Assembly: GCF_049316285.1 (NCBI RefSeq)
Contig: NZ_JBMOXA010000010.1
Coordinates: 124,001 to 188,000, forward strand
Source of the DNA: Rhodoferax_B sp049316285
Lineage (GTDB): Bacteria > Pseudomonadota > Gammaproteobacteria > Burkholderiales > Burkholderiaceae_C
Reading direction: 5' to 3'
DNA length: 64,000 bases
Part shown: piece by piece, positions 1-9,972 of the stretch
Numbering within the stretch: position 1 is the stretch's first letter
Layout: every line of letters starts with the position of its first letter
Translations under genes and position numbers: made by a program
The notes under the pieces: generated by a model
Seen by the model: the letters and a program-made list of their open reading frames with translations, nothing else
Database searches by the model: none
Told to the model about the DNA's origin: nothing

Positions 1-626
1 CGCGCCAAACCGGCAGCCAGGCCCAGGCCCAGCGTCAGCGCGGGCAGCAACACGCTGCCGTGGTGGTCGTCTCCGGCCACCGGCAACACACCCATCTGCA
101 CCGCCACCAGCACCATCAACAACAGTGCCAACAAGAACGGCGGCAAGGCGCGCAGCACCACGGCCAGCGCCAGCGTGAGCCTATCCACCCAGCCGCCCAC
201 ATGCAGGCCCGACCAGATGCCCAGCGGCAAACCCACCACCGCTGCCACCAGCAACGCAGCAGCCGCCAAGTCCAGGGTGGCACCCAGTTGGTGGGTGATT
301 TCCGACCACACACTTTGGCCCGTGACCAAAGACGTGCCCAGGTCGAACCGCGCCATCTCGCCCCACCATTGCAGCAAGGCCAGCCAAACCGGCCGGTCCA
401 GCCCGAGCTCGATGCGCACGGCATCGGCGGCGGCGTTGCTGACCAGGTCGTAGCCGTAACGGCCGGCGGCAATCCGCGTGGCCATGTCGCCGGGCAACGC
501 CCGGGCCATGAAAAAACACACGGTGCCCACCAGCAGCCCCAGCGCCAATACCTGGGTCACGCGGCGCAGCAAGACTGCCGCCCATGGCGAGGTGGAACCC
601 CTTCTGGTTGCAGCGGCCGAACTCAT
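1..626 (-). CDS. ABC transporter permease (DppB/NikB family), 3' part beyond window
   Basis: Inner-membrane permease subunit of a peptide/nickel-type ABC importer, which would form the channel with a second permease and two ATPases further left. The reading frame starts at ATG 626 and stays open to base 1, so about 208 residues are visible. An N-terminal helix (about residues 24-42) is followed by an LPGD motif, where DppB/OppB/NikB proteins have their conserved PGD. Further hydrophobic helices follow from about residue 110 on, in the region where the binding-protein-dependent transport fold begins. The start codon overlaps the stop of the binding-protein gene by four bases (ATGA), implying translational coupling. 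The substrate cannot be told from the permease. Confidence 0.85.
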   Translation of the reverse strand, partial: MSSAAATRRGSTSPWAAVLLRRVTQVLALGLLVGTVCFFMARALPGDMATRIAAGRYGYDLVSNAAADAVRIELGLDRPVWLALLQWWGEMARFDLGTSLVTGQSVWSEITHQLGATLDLAAAALLVAAVVGLPLGIWSGLHVGGWVDRLTLALAVVLRALPPFLLALLLMVLVAVQMGVLPVAGDDHHGSVLLPALTLGLGLAAGLA

Positions 627-2209
627 ACGCTCCACCCCATTTGCGTGAGGCGGTACGAGCGCTCCAGCGGATCCAGGCTGACGCCGCTGAGGCGGCGGCT
701 CACGGCCACTTGCTGGCGGTACCAGGTGATGGGAATCACCGGCAACTCGGCCTGCAGCACACGCGCCACCTCGGCCCGCAGCAACTGCACCCGCTCGGGC
801 GAAGCGCCACCACGCGAAAGCTCAGACAAAGCCTTCAACAGGGCCTCGCTTTTCCAGCCCATGGCGCCCCAGTCACCACCTTCTGCGCCAAAGTCCTGCA
901 GCAAAGTGCCCGTGGGATCGGGCACCGTGGCGTAGTTGCGCGCGGCCAGCGCCAGTTGCAGGCTGCCGTCGCGGTGACCCAGCGGGATGTCACCCGAATT
1001 GCCCACGTTGACCTGCACCGCAATACCGGCCTGGCGCCACTGCTCCTGCAATGCCGAGGCGATGATGGGCAGTTCCGGCCGGTCAGGAAAGGTGCGCAAA
1101 CTCAAACGCAAGGCTTGGCCCGCAGCGTCACGCAAACCATCAACAGAGCGTTGCCAACCGGCCTCCGTCAGCAACTTTGCTGCGGCGACCGGGTCGTGCT
1201 GCAGCGGGGCCACAGCCGCGTTGTGCCAGCCTTTCAAACTCGGCGGAAACAGTTGGCTGGCGGCGAGCTCGGGGTCACGCAGCAAGGCTTTGGCAATGCC
1301 CGCGCGGTCGACGGCCAGGCTCAAGGCTTGGCGCACGCGCAGGTCTTGCAGCGCTGGCAAACCGGCGTTCACTTTCAGAATCACGGTGCGCGGCAGCGTG
1401 ACCGATTCAATGCGCAACTGGCGCCGTGTGCGCAAGCGGGTCAGGCTGGCGGGGTCAAGGCCAAAAGCCAGATCGGCCTGCCCGCCCTCGGCCATCAATG
1501 CGCGGGTTTCGGCCCGGCCAGCCGCCAGATAACGCACCCGTTCAATCAGCGGCCTGGCACCATCAAAGCCCTCGAACACCGCCACTTCCACACTTTGCGG
1601 CGGCGTCAGCGCCACCACCTTGTACGGCCCGCTGCCAATGACGGTACGCACACTGCCATCGGCCGCAAAGCTGGCCGGCGCCAATATCTGTGTGCTGCTA
1701 TGGGCCAGCAACGCTGGCAACCCGCCATAGGGCGAGGCCAACTGCAGCAGCACCACACCCGGGCCATCGGCTGCAATCGATTGGATGGGCGCCTGGCTCA
1801 GCAACGCGGGCGCCACACGCGCCGCCTGCAGGCAACGCACCACGGCCGCAGCGGTGACGGCTGTGCCGTCGTGAAACCGCGCCTTGCTGCGCAATACAAA
1901 ACGCCAGCGCAGGCCGTCGGCAGACACGCTCCAGCGCTCGGCCAGGGCCGCAGTGGCTGTGCCGTCGTCGCGCGCATCGACCAGGGTTTCGGCCACCTGC
2001 AAGCGCGTGAAAACATAGCCGCTGCTGGCGGGCGCCAGGCCTGAGATTTCCCAGGGGCCGACAATTTGCAGCGGGCCACGCGCAGGCTCGGCGGCCAAGG
2101 CTTTGGGCGCGGCGGCCAGCGCCGAACCGGCCGCAGCCAACTGCAGCGCCTGACGCCGTGTGACGGCGCAGCTGCGGAGAGATGAAAGATTTTTGGCGAA
2201 AACAGCCAT
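623..2209 (-). CDS. ABC transporter substrate-binding protein, family 5 (peptide/nickel type)
   Basis: Periplasmic solute-binding protein of about 528 residues, the usual length for family 5 (OppA/DppA/NikA). I chose ATG 2209 because the peptide from there has a signal sequence with a twin-arginine stretch (TRRQALQ, about residues 18-24) followed by an Ala-rich hydrophobic segment ending near KALAA, which suggests Tat export. The mature part shows family features: GPYKV, repeated DP/LT motifs and a long C-terminal lobe. Frames extending upstream of 2209 have no signal-like start. The downstream permease overlaps it by four bases, so both form one operon. Nickel or metallophore uptake is possible given the DUF2946 neighbour, but peptide uptake is equally likely. 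Confidence 0.85.
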   Translation of the reverse strand: MAVFAKNLSSLRSCAVTRRQALQLAAAGSALAAAPKALAAEPARGPLQIVGPWEISGLAPASSGYVFTRLQVAETLVDARDDGTATAALAERWSVSADGLRWRFVLRSKARFHDGTAVTAAAVVRCLQAARVAPALLSQAPIQSIAADGPGVVLLQLASPYGGLPALLAHSSTQILAPASFAADGSVRTVIGSGPYKVVALTPPQSVEVAVFEGFDGARPLIERVRYLAAGRAETRALMAEGGQADLAFGLDPASLTRLRTRRQLRIESVTLPRTVILKVNAGLPALQDLRVRQALSLAVDRAGIAKALLRDPELAASQLFPPSLKGWHNAAVAPLQHDPVAAAKLLTEAGWQRSVDGLRDAAGQALRLSLRTFPDRPELPIIASALQEQWRQAGIAVQVNVGNSGDIPLGHRDGSLQLALAARNYATVPDPTGTLLQDFGAEGGDWGAMGWKSEALLKALSELSRGGASPERVQLLRAEVARVLQAELPVIPITWYRQQVAVSRRLSGVSLDPLERSYRLTQMGWSV

Positions 2210-2260
2210 GGTCAACCCAATACAAGATGTGTCCGGCCCGGTGAGGGACAACAACACGCG

Positions 2261-2300
2261 CCAGGCGCACACAGGCGCACACAGGCGCACATAGGCGCCC
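2261..2300. repeat. 10-bp tandem repeat upstream of the binding-protein gene
   Basis: Four successive decamers, ccaggcgcac, acaggcgcac, acaggcgcac and ataggcgccc, run head to tail. The middle two are identical and the outer two differ by one or two bases. The array lies 50-90 bases upstream of the chosen start of the family 5 binding protein, inside the intergenic gap that also separates it from the DUF2946 gene. No terminator or clear promoter was recognised in the rest of this gap (2210-2403). Confidence 0.7.
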
Positions 2301-2403
2301 ACGCCCAGTCCCAGCTGCGGGCCATCAAAAAGAAGGAACGAAATCAACGGCGCGGCCAGAAGGGCGCGCGCCGGATGCGCTTCAAGCGCAGATCAAGCGT
2401 TGC

Positions 2404-2760
2404 TCAAACGCTGCTTTGCGGCGGATCGCGGGCCGCAAAAGGCCAATGCCTGGGGCCGGGCACAAAGGCCACGGCAGCAGGCCGTTGCGGCTGGGCCGCG
2501 GGGGCGATTGCAGCAGACCAGGCAACACCGGTCGCGGGCAGGTCTGCGGCTTGCGCAAAAGCTAGGCACCAGGCGCACAGGCCGTGGTTCTCGGCGGTCT
2601 CGGCAGGCTCGGCGGGATCAGCGCCATCGCTGACCACAGCCTGCGCCACACCGCCCAGCGCCTGCTGCAAATGCCCGGCTTCGTGCAGCGGCAAACCCAG
2701 GGCCGTGTTGAAAAACACGGCCAGCAACAGCAGCTGGAGCAGGAGGCGGCGAATCGACAT
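2404..2760 (-). CDS. DUF2946 family protein
   Basis: Small protein of 118 residues with an N-terminal hydrophobic segment (about residues 4-22, a signal peptide or membrane anchor), a short HEAGH stretch near residue 27 and a CAWC motif near residues 62-65. The hydrophobic start followed by a Cys-x-x-Cys centre is the pattern of the DUF2946 family, which in proteobacteria often lies beside TonB-dependent receptors or copper-related genes. That association is known for the family; the role here is unknown. It is transcribed towards the binding-protein gene with a gap of 194 bases, so a shared operon is possible but not shown. The His and CxxC residues would suit metal binding (inference). Confidence 0.7.
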   Translation of the reverse strand: MSIRRLLLQLLLLAVFFNTALGLPLHEAGHLQQALGGVAQAVVSDGADPAEPAETAENHGLCAWCLAFAQAADLPATGVAWSAAIAPAAQPQRPAAVAFVPGPRHWPFAARDPPQSSV

Positions 2761-2832
2761 GGGGGCCAGGATCTTACCCGCTAGGGATGCAAAGCATTGT
2801 TAAACCCTGAGGCATGGGTGGCCACAGACCGT

Positions 2833-3756
2833 TCAGTGCGCTTCGGCTTGGCGCTTGGCCAGCAACTCGGCCTTCAGCTTGGGCAACTGCGCCAACATGG
2901 CTTTGCGTCCGGCTTCAATCGAGCGCAGCCGGGCCTGGAAGTTGGCGCTGCCTACATCGTTCAAACGCGGGCGCACCACCACGTTGGCGTCCTGCAATTC
3001 AAAGTGGTTGATGCTTTTGCCCATGATGGCGGTGGTCTGCAACAGGATTTGCAGGCTGTCGCTGGCGAGGTTGCCTTCCGGGTCGGCCGAAATATCGACC
3101 GCCAGCACCACTTCGGCCCCCATCTGCCGCGCGTAACGCACGGGTACGGGCGACACCAGGCCACCGTCTACATACTCGCGCGCACCAATCTTCACCGGCA
3201 TAAACACCGCCGGGACCGCGCTCGAGGCGCGCACCGCGGTCGCCGTATCACCACGTTGGAACAACACCCCTTCGCCGCTGTTCAGATCGGTGGCGACAAT
3301 GCCCAGCGGCATGGGCAGATCCTGGATCTTGCGCGCACCCAATTGCGCCGACACATAACGCGCCAGCGCCTCGCCACGGAACATGCCACGGCTGACGAAG
3401 GGCAGCGTCCAGTCGGTGAAGGCTGCCTCTTCCATGGTCTTGGCCACGGTGAGCAGCTGCGCGCCGTTTTTACCGCTGGCGTAGAGCGCGCCAACCAAAC
3501 TTCCGGCCGATGTGCCCACCACCAGGTCGGGCTTGATGCCCGCCTCTTCCAACACCTGGATCACGCCCACATGTGCAAAGCCGCGCGCTGCCCCACCACC
3601 TAGGGCCAGGCCAAGGCGTGGCGGCCGGGTCGCGGTCGCGATGACTGGCGGCGGGGTGATGACGGGCGGCAAACTCGGCGCCGCCGTCTCCACCGGCACC
3701 GTGCTGCAACCGGCCAGCAGGGCGGCCACGCCCAGCAACAGGCGCCGTCGGCCCAT
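2833..3756 (-). CDS. Patatin-like phospholipase lipoprotein
   Basis: Predicted lipid acyl hydrolase of 307 residues anchored as a lipoprotein. From ATG 3756 the protein starts with an Arg-rich stretch and hydrophobic segment ending in LLAGC, with the lipobox Cys at residue 17. A proline-rich spacer of about 25 residues follows. The patatin domain begins near residue 46 with the oxyanion-hole motif GGGAARG, the nucleophile elbow GTSAG (Ser83) and the catalytic Asp in DGG (Asp197), so the Ser-Asp dyad is complete. The frame extends upstream to 3900, but only the 3756 start puts the lipobox in place. The RssA/NTE-like group fits best; the substrate is unknown. It is divergent from the formaldehyde operon. 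Confidence 0.9.
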   Translation of the reverse strand: MGRRRLLLGVAALLAGCSTVPVETAAPSLPPVITPPPVIATATRPPRLGLALGGGAARGFAHVGVIQVLEEAGIKPDLVVGTSAGSLVGALYASGKNGAQLLTVAKTMEEAAFTDWTLPFVSRGMFRGEALARYVSAQLGARKIQDLPMPLGIVATDLNSGEGVLFQRGDTATAVRASSAVPAVFMPVKIGAREYVDGGLVSPVPVRYARQMGAEVVLAVDISADPEGNLASDSLQILLQTTAIMGKSINHFELQDANVVVRPRLNDVGSANFQARLRSIEAGRKAMLAQLPKLKAELLAKRQAEAH

Positions 3757-3973
3757 GGTCGAAACCTGCAAACCCTGAGAAACCTCTGAAGGCACTGTGT
3801 GCCCAAACCCGCGCGTCACCATTCCACCAACCTTGCAAAAACCAACCCGCCGACTGCGGGCAACCGGCGATTGTCGCCGCAGCGCGTAAAGGCCACGCAA
3901 ACCGACTTGGCCACATCACCCACAAAGGCCCAATGCCCAATGGCATTCCCCGGATAAATCAGGGTTGCCCTCC

Positions 3974-3999
3974 ATGCACAGTGCATCGCGTTTTATAGT
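3974..3999 (+). promoter_or_regulatory. Candidate promoter/operator of the formaldehyde detoxification operon
   Basis: A perfect 13-base palindrome, ATGCACAGTGCAT (3974-3986), lies just upstream of a good -10 hexamer, TATAGT (3994-3999), so it covers the -35 region of the candidate promoter. A second inverted repeat, TTGGGG (3999-4004) with CCCCAA (4021-4026), flanks the start of the leader and ends six bases before the ATG at 4032. No Shine-Dalgarno sequence is visible between this hairpin and the ATG. Both dyads suit a repressor site or leader control. No regulator gene for this operon lies in the window. Confidence 0.4.
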
Positions 4000-4031
4000 T
4001 GGGGGCTGTTCAGCACAACTCCCCAACACCT

Positions 4032-5149
<1,118 letters not shown>

Positions 5150-5150
<1 letters not shown>

Positions 5151-6004
5151 TGGAAGCACTGGAACTGTTGAGCCAGCACGCCTGCTTTGGCGGCGTGCAG
5201 CGCTTCTACAAACATGGCTCCACGCAGATCGGCTTGCCGATGCGCTTCTCGGTCTATCTGCCGCCGCAAGCCGAGCAAGGCCCGGTGCCAGCGGTGATGT
5301 TCCTCGCTGGCCTCACCTGCACCGAAGAGACCTTCATGGTCAAAGCCGGTGCGCAGCGCCTGGCGGCCGAGTTGGGCCTGGCGTTGATCTGCCCCGATAC
5401 CAGCCCGCGCGGCGCCAACGTGCCGGGCGAGGCCGATGCCTGGGACTTCGGCGTGGGTGCGGGCTTCTACCTCGACGCCACCCAGGCGCCGTGGCAAGCC
5501 CACTGGCGCATGGAAAGTTATCTGCTCAAGGAGTTGCTGCCCCTGGTCGGCAGCGCTTTGCCCATAGACCTGCAACGCCTGGGCTTGTTCGGCCATTCCA
5601 TGGGCGGGCACGGCGCGTTGACGCTGGCACTGCGCCACCCAGGCGTGTTCCGTTCGCTGTCGGCGTTTGCACCGATCTGCGCGCCTAGCCAATGCCCATG
5701 GGGAGTGAAGGCGTTCAGCGGCTACCTGGGCGACGACCGCCAAGCCTGGGCCGCACACGATGCCACGGCCTTGATGCAAAGCCAAAAGCAGGCACCTTAC
5801 CCCGGCGGCATCTTGATCGACCAAGGCCTGGACGACAAGTTCTTGGCCGAACAATTACACCCGCATTTGTTTGAAGCCGCGTGTACCGACGTGGGCCAAC
5901 CGCTGACGCTGCGCCGCCACGCAGGCTACGACCACGGCTACTACTTCATCGCCACCTTCATGGCCGACCACCTGGCACACCACCAGCACGCGCTGGCGGC
6001 ATAG
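5150..6004 (+). CDS. fghA: S-formylglutathione hydrolase
   Basis: Cytoplasmic esterase of 284 residues that hydrolyses S-formylglutathione to formate and glutathione, completing the pathway begun by the preceding dehydrogenase. The alpha/beta-hydrolase elbow GHSMGG carries the nucleophile Ser150, the catalytic Asp lies in GLDDKF near residue 228, and the His is in HAGYDHGYY (His262 region). The active-site loop LAGLTCTEE near residue 55 is typical of the esterase D family. Translation begins at an ATG that shares one base with the frmA stop (TGATG), so the two are translationally coupled. The gene ends 12 bases from the convergent radical SAM gene. Confidence 0.96.
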
Positions 6005-6016
6005 GCCTAGGCAGGT

Positions 6017-7141
6017 TTAGAAAAGCGAGTCCTGGCCGTGCAACGCGGCCGGGCGAAAACGGCTCAGGTCCGTCTCGCTACGCTGCCGGTTCAGTCCCAG
6101 CTTGGCACAGGTTTTCTCGAAACGCTGGCGGATCAGGTCAGCCCACAGGCCTTTGCCCTTCATGCGCGAGGCAAAGTCGGCTGCGTAGTCTTTGCCATTG
6201 GCGCGTTGTGCATCGCTCAAATCATGCAGATCCTGCACCCGCGCCATGATGCGTTCGGCGCGCTGCGGGTAATGCAGCGACAACCACTCGCGGAACAGGG
6301 GCGCCAATTCCCAGGGCAGGCGCAGCACGGTGTAGAAGGCGCTGCGCGCACCGGCCTCATAGGCAGCGGCCAGCACCTGCTCCATGTCGTCGTTCACAAA
6401 CGGAATCTGCGGCGCCACACTCACACCCACCGGTATGCCCGCCTCGGCCAGGGTGCGAATGGTGCGCAGCCTTCTATGTGGTGCGGCAGCGCGCGGCTCC
6501 AGCTTGCGCGCCAGGTCGGCATCCAGCGTGGTGATGGTCATGTAGACCGCCGCCAAATGCTGCGCCGCCATGGGCGCGAGCAAGTCCAGATCACGCTCCA
6601 CGCCACTGCCCTTGGTGACAATGGCCAGCGGGTGCTGGCAGCGCTGCAGCAATTCGACCGCGCCGCGCGTCAGCCGCAGTTCGCGTTCTATAGGCTGGTA
6701 GCCATCGGTCACGGTGCCGATGGCGATCATGCGCGGCAGGTAACGCGGCGAGGCCAGCTCACAGCCCAGCACCTCCACCAGGTTGCGTTTGGCGATGAGC
6801 CGGGTTTCAAAGTCCAGCCCGGGCGACAGGTTCAGGTAACTGTGGCTAGGCCTTGCGTAGCAATAAATACAGCCATGCTCGCATCCACGGTAGGGGTTGA
6901 GGCCGTAGTCGAAATAAATGTCGGGTGAGCTGTTGCGGGTGATGACGCTTTTGGCATCTTCAAACCTCACCTGCGTGGCCGGGCGCGCTGCCTCTTCGCC
7001 GTCCGCCGTTTGCACGGCTTCTTCCAGCGTGCCCCAGCCGTCGTCGAAATCGGCACGAGCATCGGACGAAAAACGGTGCGCGATGGCAGACGCGGCACCA
7101 CGCCCCTTGATGGCGTGCAGTGGCAAACGAACATCAGCCAT
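6017..7141 (-). CDS. PA0069 family radical SAM protein
   Basis: Radical SAM protein of 374 residues. The iron-sulfur motif is CEHGCIYCYAR (Cys87, Cys91, Cys94; CX3CX2C), followed by a TIM-barrel-like domain with the SAM-binding region around TVTDGYQP. This spacing and the preceding NPYRG are characteristic of the PA0069/SplB-like (Rv2578c) group, whose members resemble spore photoproduct lyase but whose reaction is unknown. The gene starts at ATG 7141 and converges with the S-formylglutathione hydrolase gene, with only 12 bases between. An AT-rich stretch at 7160-7195 upstream probably holds its promoter. DNA repair is a guess from the SplB likeness, not shown. Confidence 0.88.
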   Translation of the reverse strand: MADVRLPLHAIKGRGAASAIAHRFSSDARADFDDGWGTLEEAVQTADGEEAARPATQVRFEDAKSVITRNSSPDIYFDYGLNPYRGCEHGCIYCYARPSHSYLNLSPGLDFETRLIAKRNLVEVLGCELASPRYLPRMIAIGTVTDGYQPIERELRLTRGAVELLQRCQHPLAIVTKGSGVERDLDLLAPMAAQHLAAVYMTITTLDADLARKLEPRAAAPHRRLRTIRTLAEAGIPVGVSVAPQIPFVNDDMEQVLAAAYEAGARSAFYTVLRLPWELAPLFREWLSLHYPQRAERIMARVQDLHDLSDAQRANGKDYAADFASRMKGKGLWADLIRQRFEKTCAKLGLNRQRSETDLSRFRPAALHGQDSLF

Positions 7142-7234
7142 GCGGCCCCCTGGAAGATTGATAACTGTAATTTTATACAGTAATTTAAAAACTTCCAGGA
7201 AATTGCCGCCCTTGGCCTATCGCCTACAACACCA

Positions 7235-8824
7235 TCAAGCCGTCAGCCGCGCCATGCCAGGTACCACGCCATCCACGCGGAACACTGCCACCGATTGCAC
7301 CAACTGCGCCGCTTGGGATTCAAGCGAACCCGTGGCGGCTGCGGCCTCTTCCACCAACGCGGCGTTTTGCTGGGTCACACGATCCATTTGAGAAATGGCT
7401 TCATTCACCTGCTCCAAACCTTGGGTCTGCTCTTGGCTGGCGACACTGATTTCACCCACGATATCCGACACGCGGCTCACACCCGCCACCACCTCGCGTA
7501 TCACCACACCGGCCTCTTCCACCAGGCGATTGCCTTCGTTCACACGCTGCACCGAGTCCGCAATCAGCACCTTGATCTCTTTGGCCGCCGTGGCGCTGCG
7601 CTGCGCCAGGGTGCGCACTTCGCTGGCCACCACGGCAAAACCGCGCCCTTGTTCACCGGCACGGGCGGCTTCTACCGCAGCGTTCAGCGCCAGGATGTTG
7701 GTCTGGAACGCAATGCCGTCGATCACGCTGATGATGTCGACAATCTTGCGCGAGGCCGCGTCTATGCCGCCCATGGTGGCCACCACATTGCCGACCACCT
7801 CACCGCCGCGCGCGGCCATGTCGGACGAAGACCGTGCCAGTTGATTTGCCTGGCGGGCGTTGTCGGCGTTCTGCCGCACGGCCGAAGTCATTTGCTCCAT
7901 CGAAGCCGCCGTTTGCTGCAGCGCGCTGGCTTGTTCTTCGGTGCGGCCAGACAGGTCGAGGTTGCCGCTGGCGATTTCGCTAGATGCCAGCGCAATGCCC
8001 TCGGCGCCTCGGCGCACCTGGCCCACGGTGGTGCGCAGTTGTTCACCCATCAAGCCCAGGGCGCGCAGCAGTTGGCCGGTTTCGTCTTGGGCGTTGCTGT
8101 CGGCACGCACGGTCAGATCGCCTGCGGCCACGGTTTCGGCCACGTTCACCGCCCGGTTCAGGGGGCGGGTGATGCTGCGCGTGATGAAAACCGCCAGCGT
8201 CGCTGCGGCCAACAAAGCAACGATGCCCAGGGAGATCATCTGCGTGCGGCCACGTTCATAGCCGCTGCGCACATTCGCTGCCGCCGCGTTGATGCTGGCG
8301 CGTTGCTGATCCAGCAGGGCCTGCAGGTTCTCCAGGTAACGCACACTCGCAGGGCGAAAATCGGTATTGAACAAACGGTCTGCTTCTTCGGCCTGGCCTG
8401 CGGCTTTGGCCTTGCTGACCGCGTCGCGCGCCACGATGTATTGCTGGCGCGCCTGCGACAAGGTGGCAAACAACGCTTTTTCCTCAGGCGTTTCGAGCAA
8501 GGCTTCGATTTGTTTTTGCTGCTCGGTCGACATGCGCGAGCCTTCGGCGTTTTCAGCGGCAAAGAAGGTGGCCAAGCTGGGGTCGGCACTCTTGGCCACC
8601 GCCGTGGTGCGGCGCACGCTGGTGTGTATGGTGCGGTACCAGTCGGACACCAAACGTTCCTTGGTCAGCGGACGTTCCATCATGGCGTCGGTTTCGCTGG
8701 CGACACTTTGCAGCCGCCAGACACCTATTGCGAGGATGGCGGCGGTCAGCACAATCAAGGCGGAAAAAGCCAAGGCCAAGCGGCGGCCGATAGAGAATTT
8801 GGTGTGGGAGGTGGGTGTTTTCAT
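7235..8824 (-). CDS. Methyl-accepting chemotaxis protein
   Basis: Transmembrane chemoreceptor of 529 residues. A first membrane helix (about residues 15-35) is followed by a periplasmic helical ligand-binding domain of about 160 residues (four-helix-bundle type), a second helix near residues 195-217, a HAMP domain, and the cytoplasmic signalling domain. The hairpin tip holds the nearly invariant sequence around IAFQTNILALNAAVEAARAGE, which binds CheA and CheW. The C-terminus has no NWETF-type tail for CheR/CheB tethering. The ligand is unknown. It is transcribed alone; the 158 bases between it and the pilin gene upstream show no other gene. Confidence 0.95.
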   Translation of the reverse strand: MKTPTSHTKFSIGRRLALAFSALIVLTAAILAIGVWRLQSVASETDAMMERPLTKERLVSDWYRTIHTSVRRTTAVAKSADPSLATFFAAENAEGSRMSTEQQKQIEALLETPEEKALFATLSQARQQYIVARDAVSKAKAAGQAEEADRLFNTDFRPASVRYLENLQALLDQQRASINAAAANVRSGYERGRTQMISLGIVALLAAATLAVFITRSITRPLNRAVNVAETVAAGDLTVRADSNAQDETGQLLRALGLMGEQLRTTVGQVRRGAEGIALASSEIASGNLDLSGRTEEQASALQQTAASMEQMTSAVRQNADNARQANQLARSSSDMAARGGEVVGNVVATMGGIDAASRKIVDIISVIDGIAFQTNILALNAAVEAARAGEQGRGFAVVASEVRTLAQRSATAAKEIKVLIADSVQRVNEGNRLVEEAGVVIREVVAGVSRVSDIVGEISVASQEQTQGLEQVNEAISQMDRVTQQNAALVEEAAAATGSLESQAAQLVQSVAVFRVDGVVPGMARLTA

Positions 8825-8982
8825 GACCGATGACGCCTATGGATTACCCTAATACAAAGAGAGACCGTTACAGCATCACACCAAAGGCAGCCGCCTCAAC
8901 AGGGGCACTACCCTAAGCCCACCGCCTCATACCCGCTTGCAATCCCGCCCTGCGGCGCCCAGCGGCAGATGGAGGTCGCCGG

Positions 8983-9579
8983 TTACCAGGCCAGCGTCAC
9001 CTGCAGGGTGTCCACATAGGTGCCGGAGGTCATGCCGTTGGTGCTGGTCTTGTTGATGCGGCCATAAACCGGCAGTGTCACGGCCGCACCGGTGCCGGGC
9101 AGCGTCACGCCCAAAGCCGTGGCGTTGGCGGGATAGGCGGTGGTCAAGGCGGCGTCGCTGTACACCTCGTACGGCAGGTAGCTGGAGCCCAGCTTCATGG
9201 CGCGTGAGCCCGTGCCTACGCTGCCGCCCTGGCCGGCGTTGTTGCCGCCGCTGACCGACACGGTGAGTGCGGTCACATCCGGCGAACAAACGATTTGTGT
9301 GGCACCTGCACCGCCCACACCGCCGGTGGCGTTGGCCGTCAACACGCCGGTGAAGGTGCTGGGCTGGGAGCCGAAGTCCAGCGTACCCAGGTTCACACCG
9401 CTGCTGCCGGCATTCGATGCACCGCTGATGTAGCAACCGGCTTGCAGCACCATTTGCGCGTTCAGCTGGCCGGCCATGTTGCCTGCGGCCTGGGCGCCAA
9501 AAGAGGTCATGCCCAGAACAAGCGCCATTGCTGCAGAGGTAGCGGCGGCGGAAATCTTGGTGCTGATCTTCATGTCCAT
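8983..9579 (-). CDS. Spore coat U (SCPU) domain pilin-like protein
   Basis: Secreted protein of about 198 residues with a signal peptide ending in FGAQA (about residues 1-31) and a single SCPU domain. The domain has the family pattern: a Cys pair (about residues 48 and 86), Gly/Thr/Ala-rich beta strands and a C-terminal strand VDTLQVTLAW that would act as donor strand. Such proteins are subunits of Csu-type chaperone-usher pili or are secreted through them. Start 9579 (MDMK) was taken; ATG 9573 two codons later is equally possible. No chaperone, usher or further pilin gene lies nearby, which is unusual because these are normally in csuABCDE-like clusters. The upstream region is shared with the divergent nitrate operon. 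Confidence 0.8.
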   Translation of the reverse strand: MDMKISTKISAAATSAAMALVLGMTSFGAQAAGNMAGQLNAQMVLQAGCYISGASNAGSSGVNLGTLDFGSQPSTFTGVLTANATGGVGGAGATQIVCSPDVTALTVSVSGGNNAGQGGSVGTGSRAMKLGSSYLPYEVYSDAALTTAYPANATALGVTLPGTGAAVTLPVYGRINKTSTNGMTSGTYVDTLQVTLAW

Positions 9580-9972
9580 CTTTCGGTGTGTGTTGCGATG
9601 GAATGAATTGTGGTTTTGGGCGCCCAAAACATCGTGACGCAAACGTGAACTCATGGTGGGCCTGGCGTGCCCTTCCCGCCCAGCGCTACACCAACCCGCC
9701 ACCACATCTGGTGCATGGCGCACCAGGCCCTACACCTGGTCCTGCACCAGTTTGCGACGCGCGCCATGCGGCAGATCGGCGCAACGCGCGGCAAAAAACC
9801 CCAGCCTGTGGCCGCAAACCGTGTTCAGCGAGCGCATCGAAAGCTCCAGATTTCCGTGGTTTTTACAGGGCTTTGAGAGGGAAAAACGCTAGGCCAGGCG
9901 CATGGCCGCTGGTCCGGTTCAGCCCCGCCCCCGCAGCGGCCATGACAGGCGTAACCAGAGGTGCGAACGCCA
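9580..9972. other. Intergenic region between pilin and nitrate operon
   Basis: About 390 bases with no gene I can support. At 9709-9748 several dyads with GGTG/CACC half-sites cluster: TGGTGC-N5-GCACCA (9709-9725) and ACCAGG-N7-CCTGGT (9722-9740), with a further GGT-N5-ACC at 9738-9748. These could be activator or repressor sites serving the sigma-54 promoter at 9973 or the divergent pilin gene. They do not match the NtrC consensus arrangement (CACC then GGTG) exactly. Confidence 0.4.

Noticed and set aside
584..2044. A 486-codon open frame on the plus strand opposite the ABC binding protein
   Set aside because: It is antisense to a clear family 5 binding protein, with Arg/Gln/His-rich shadow composition.
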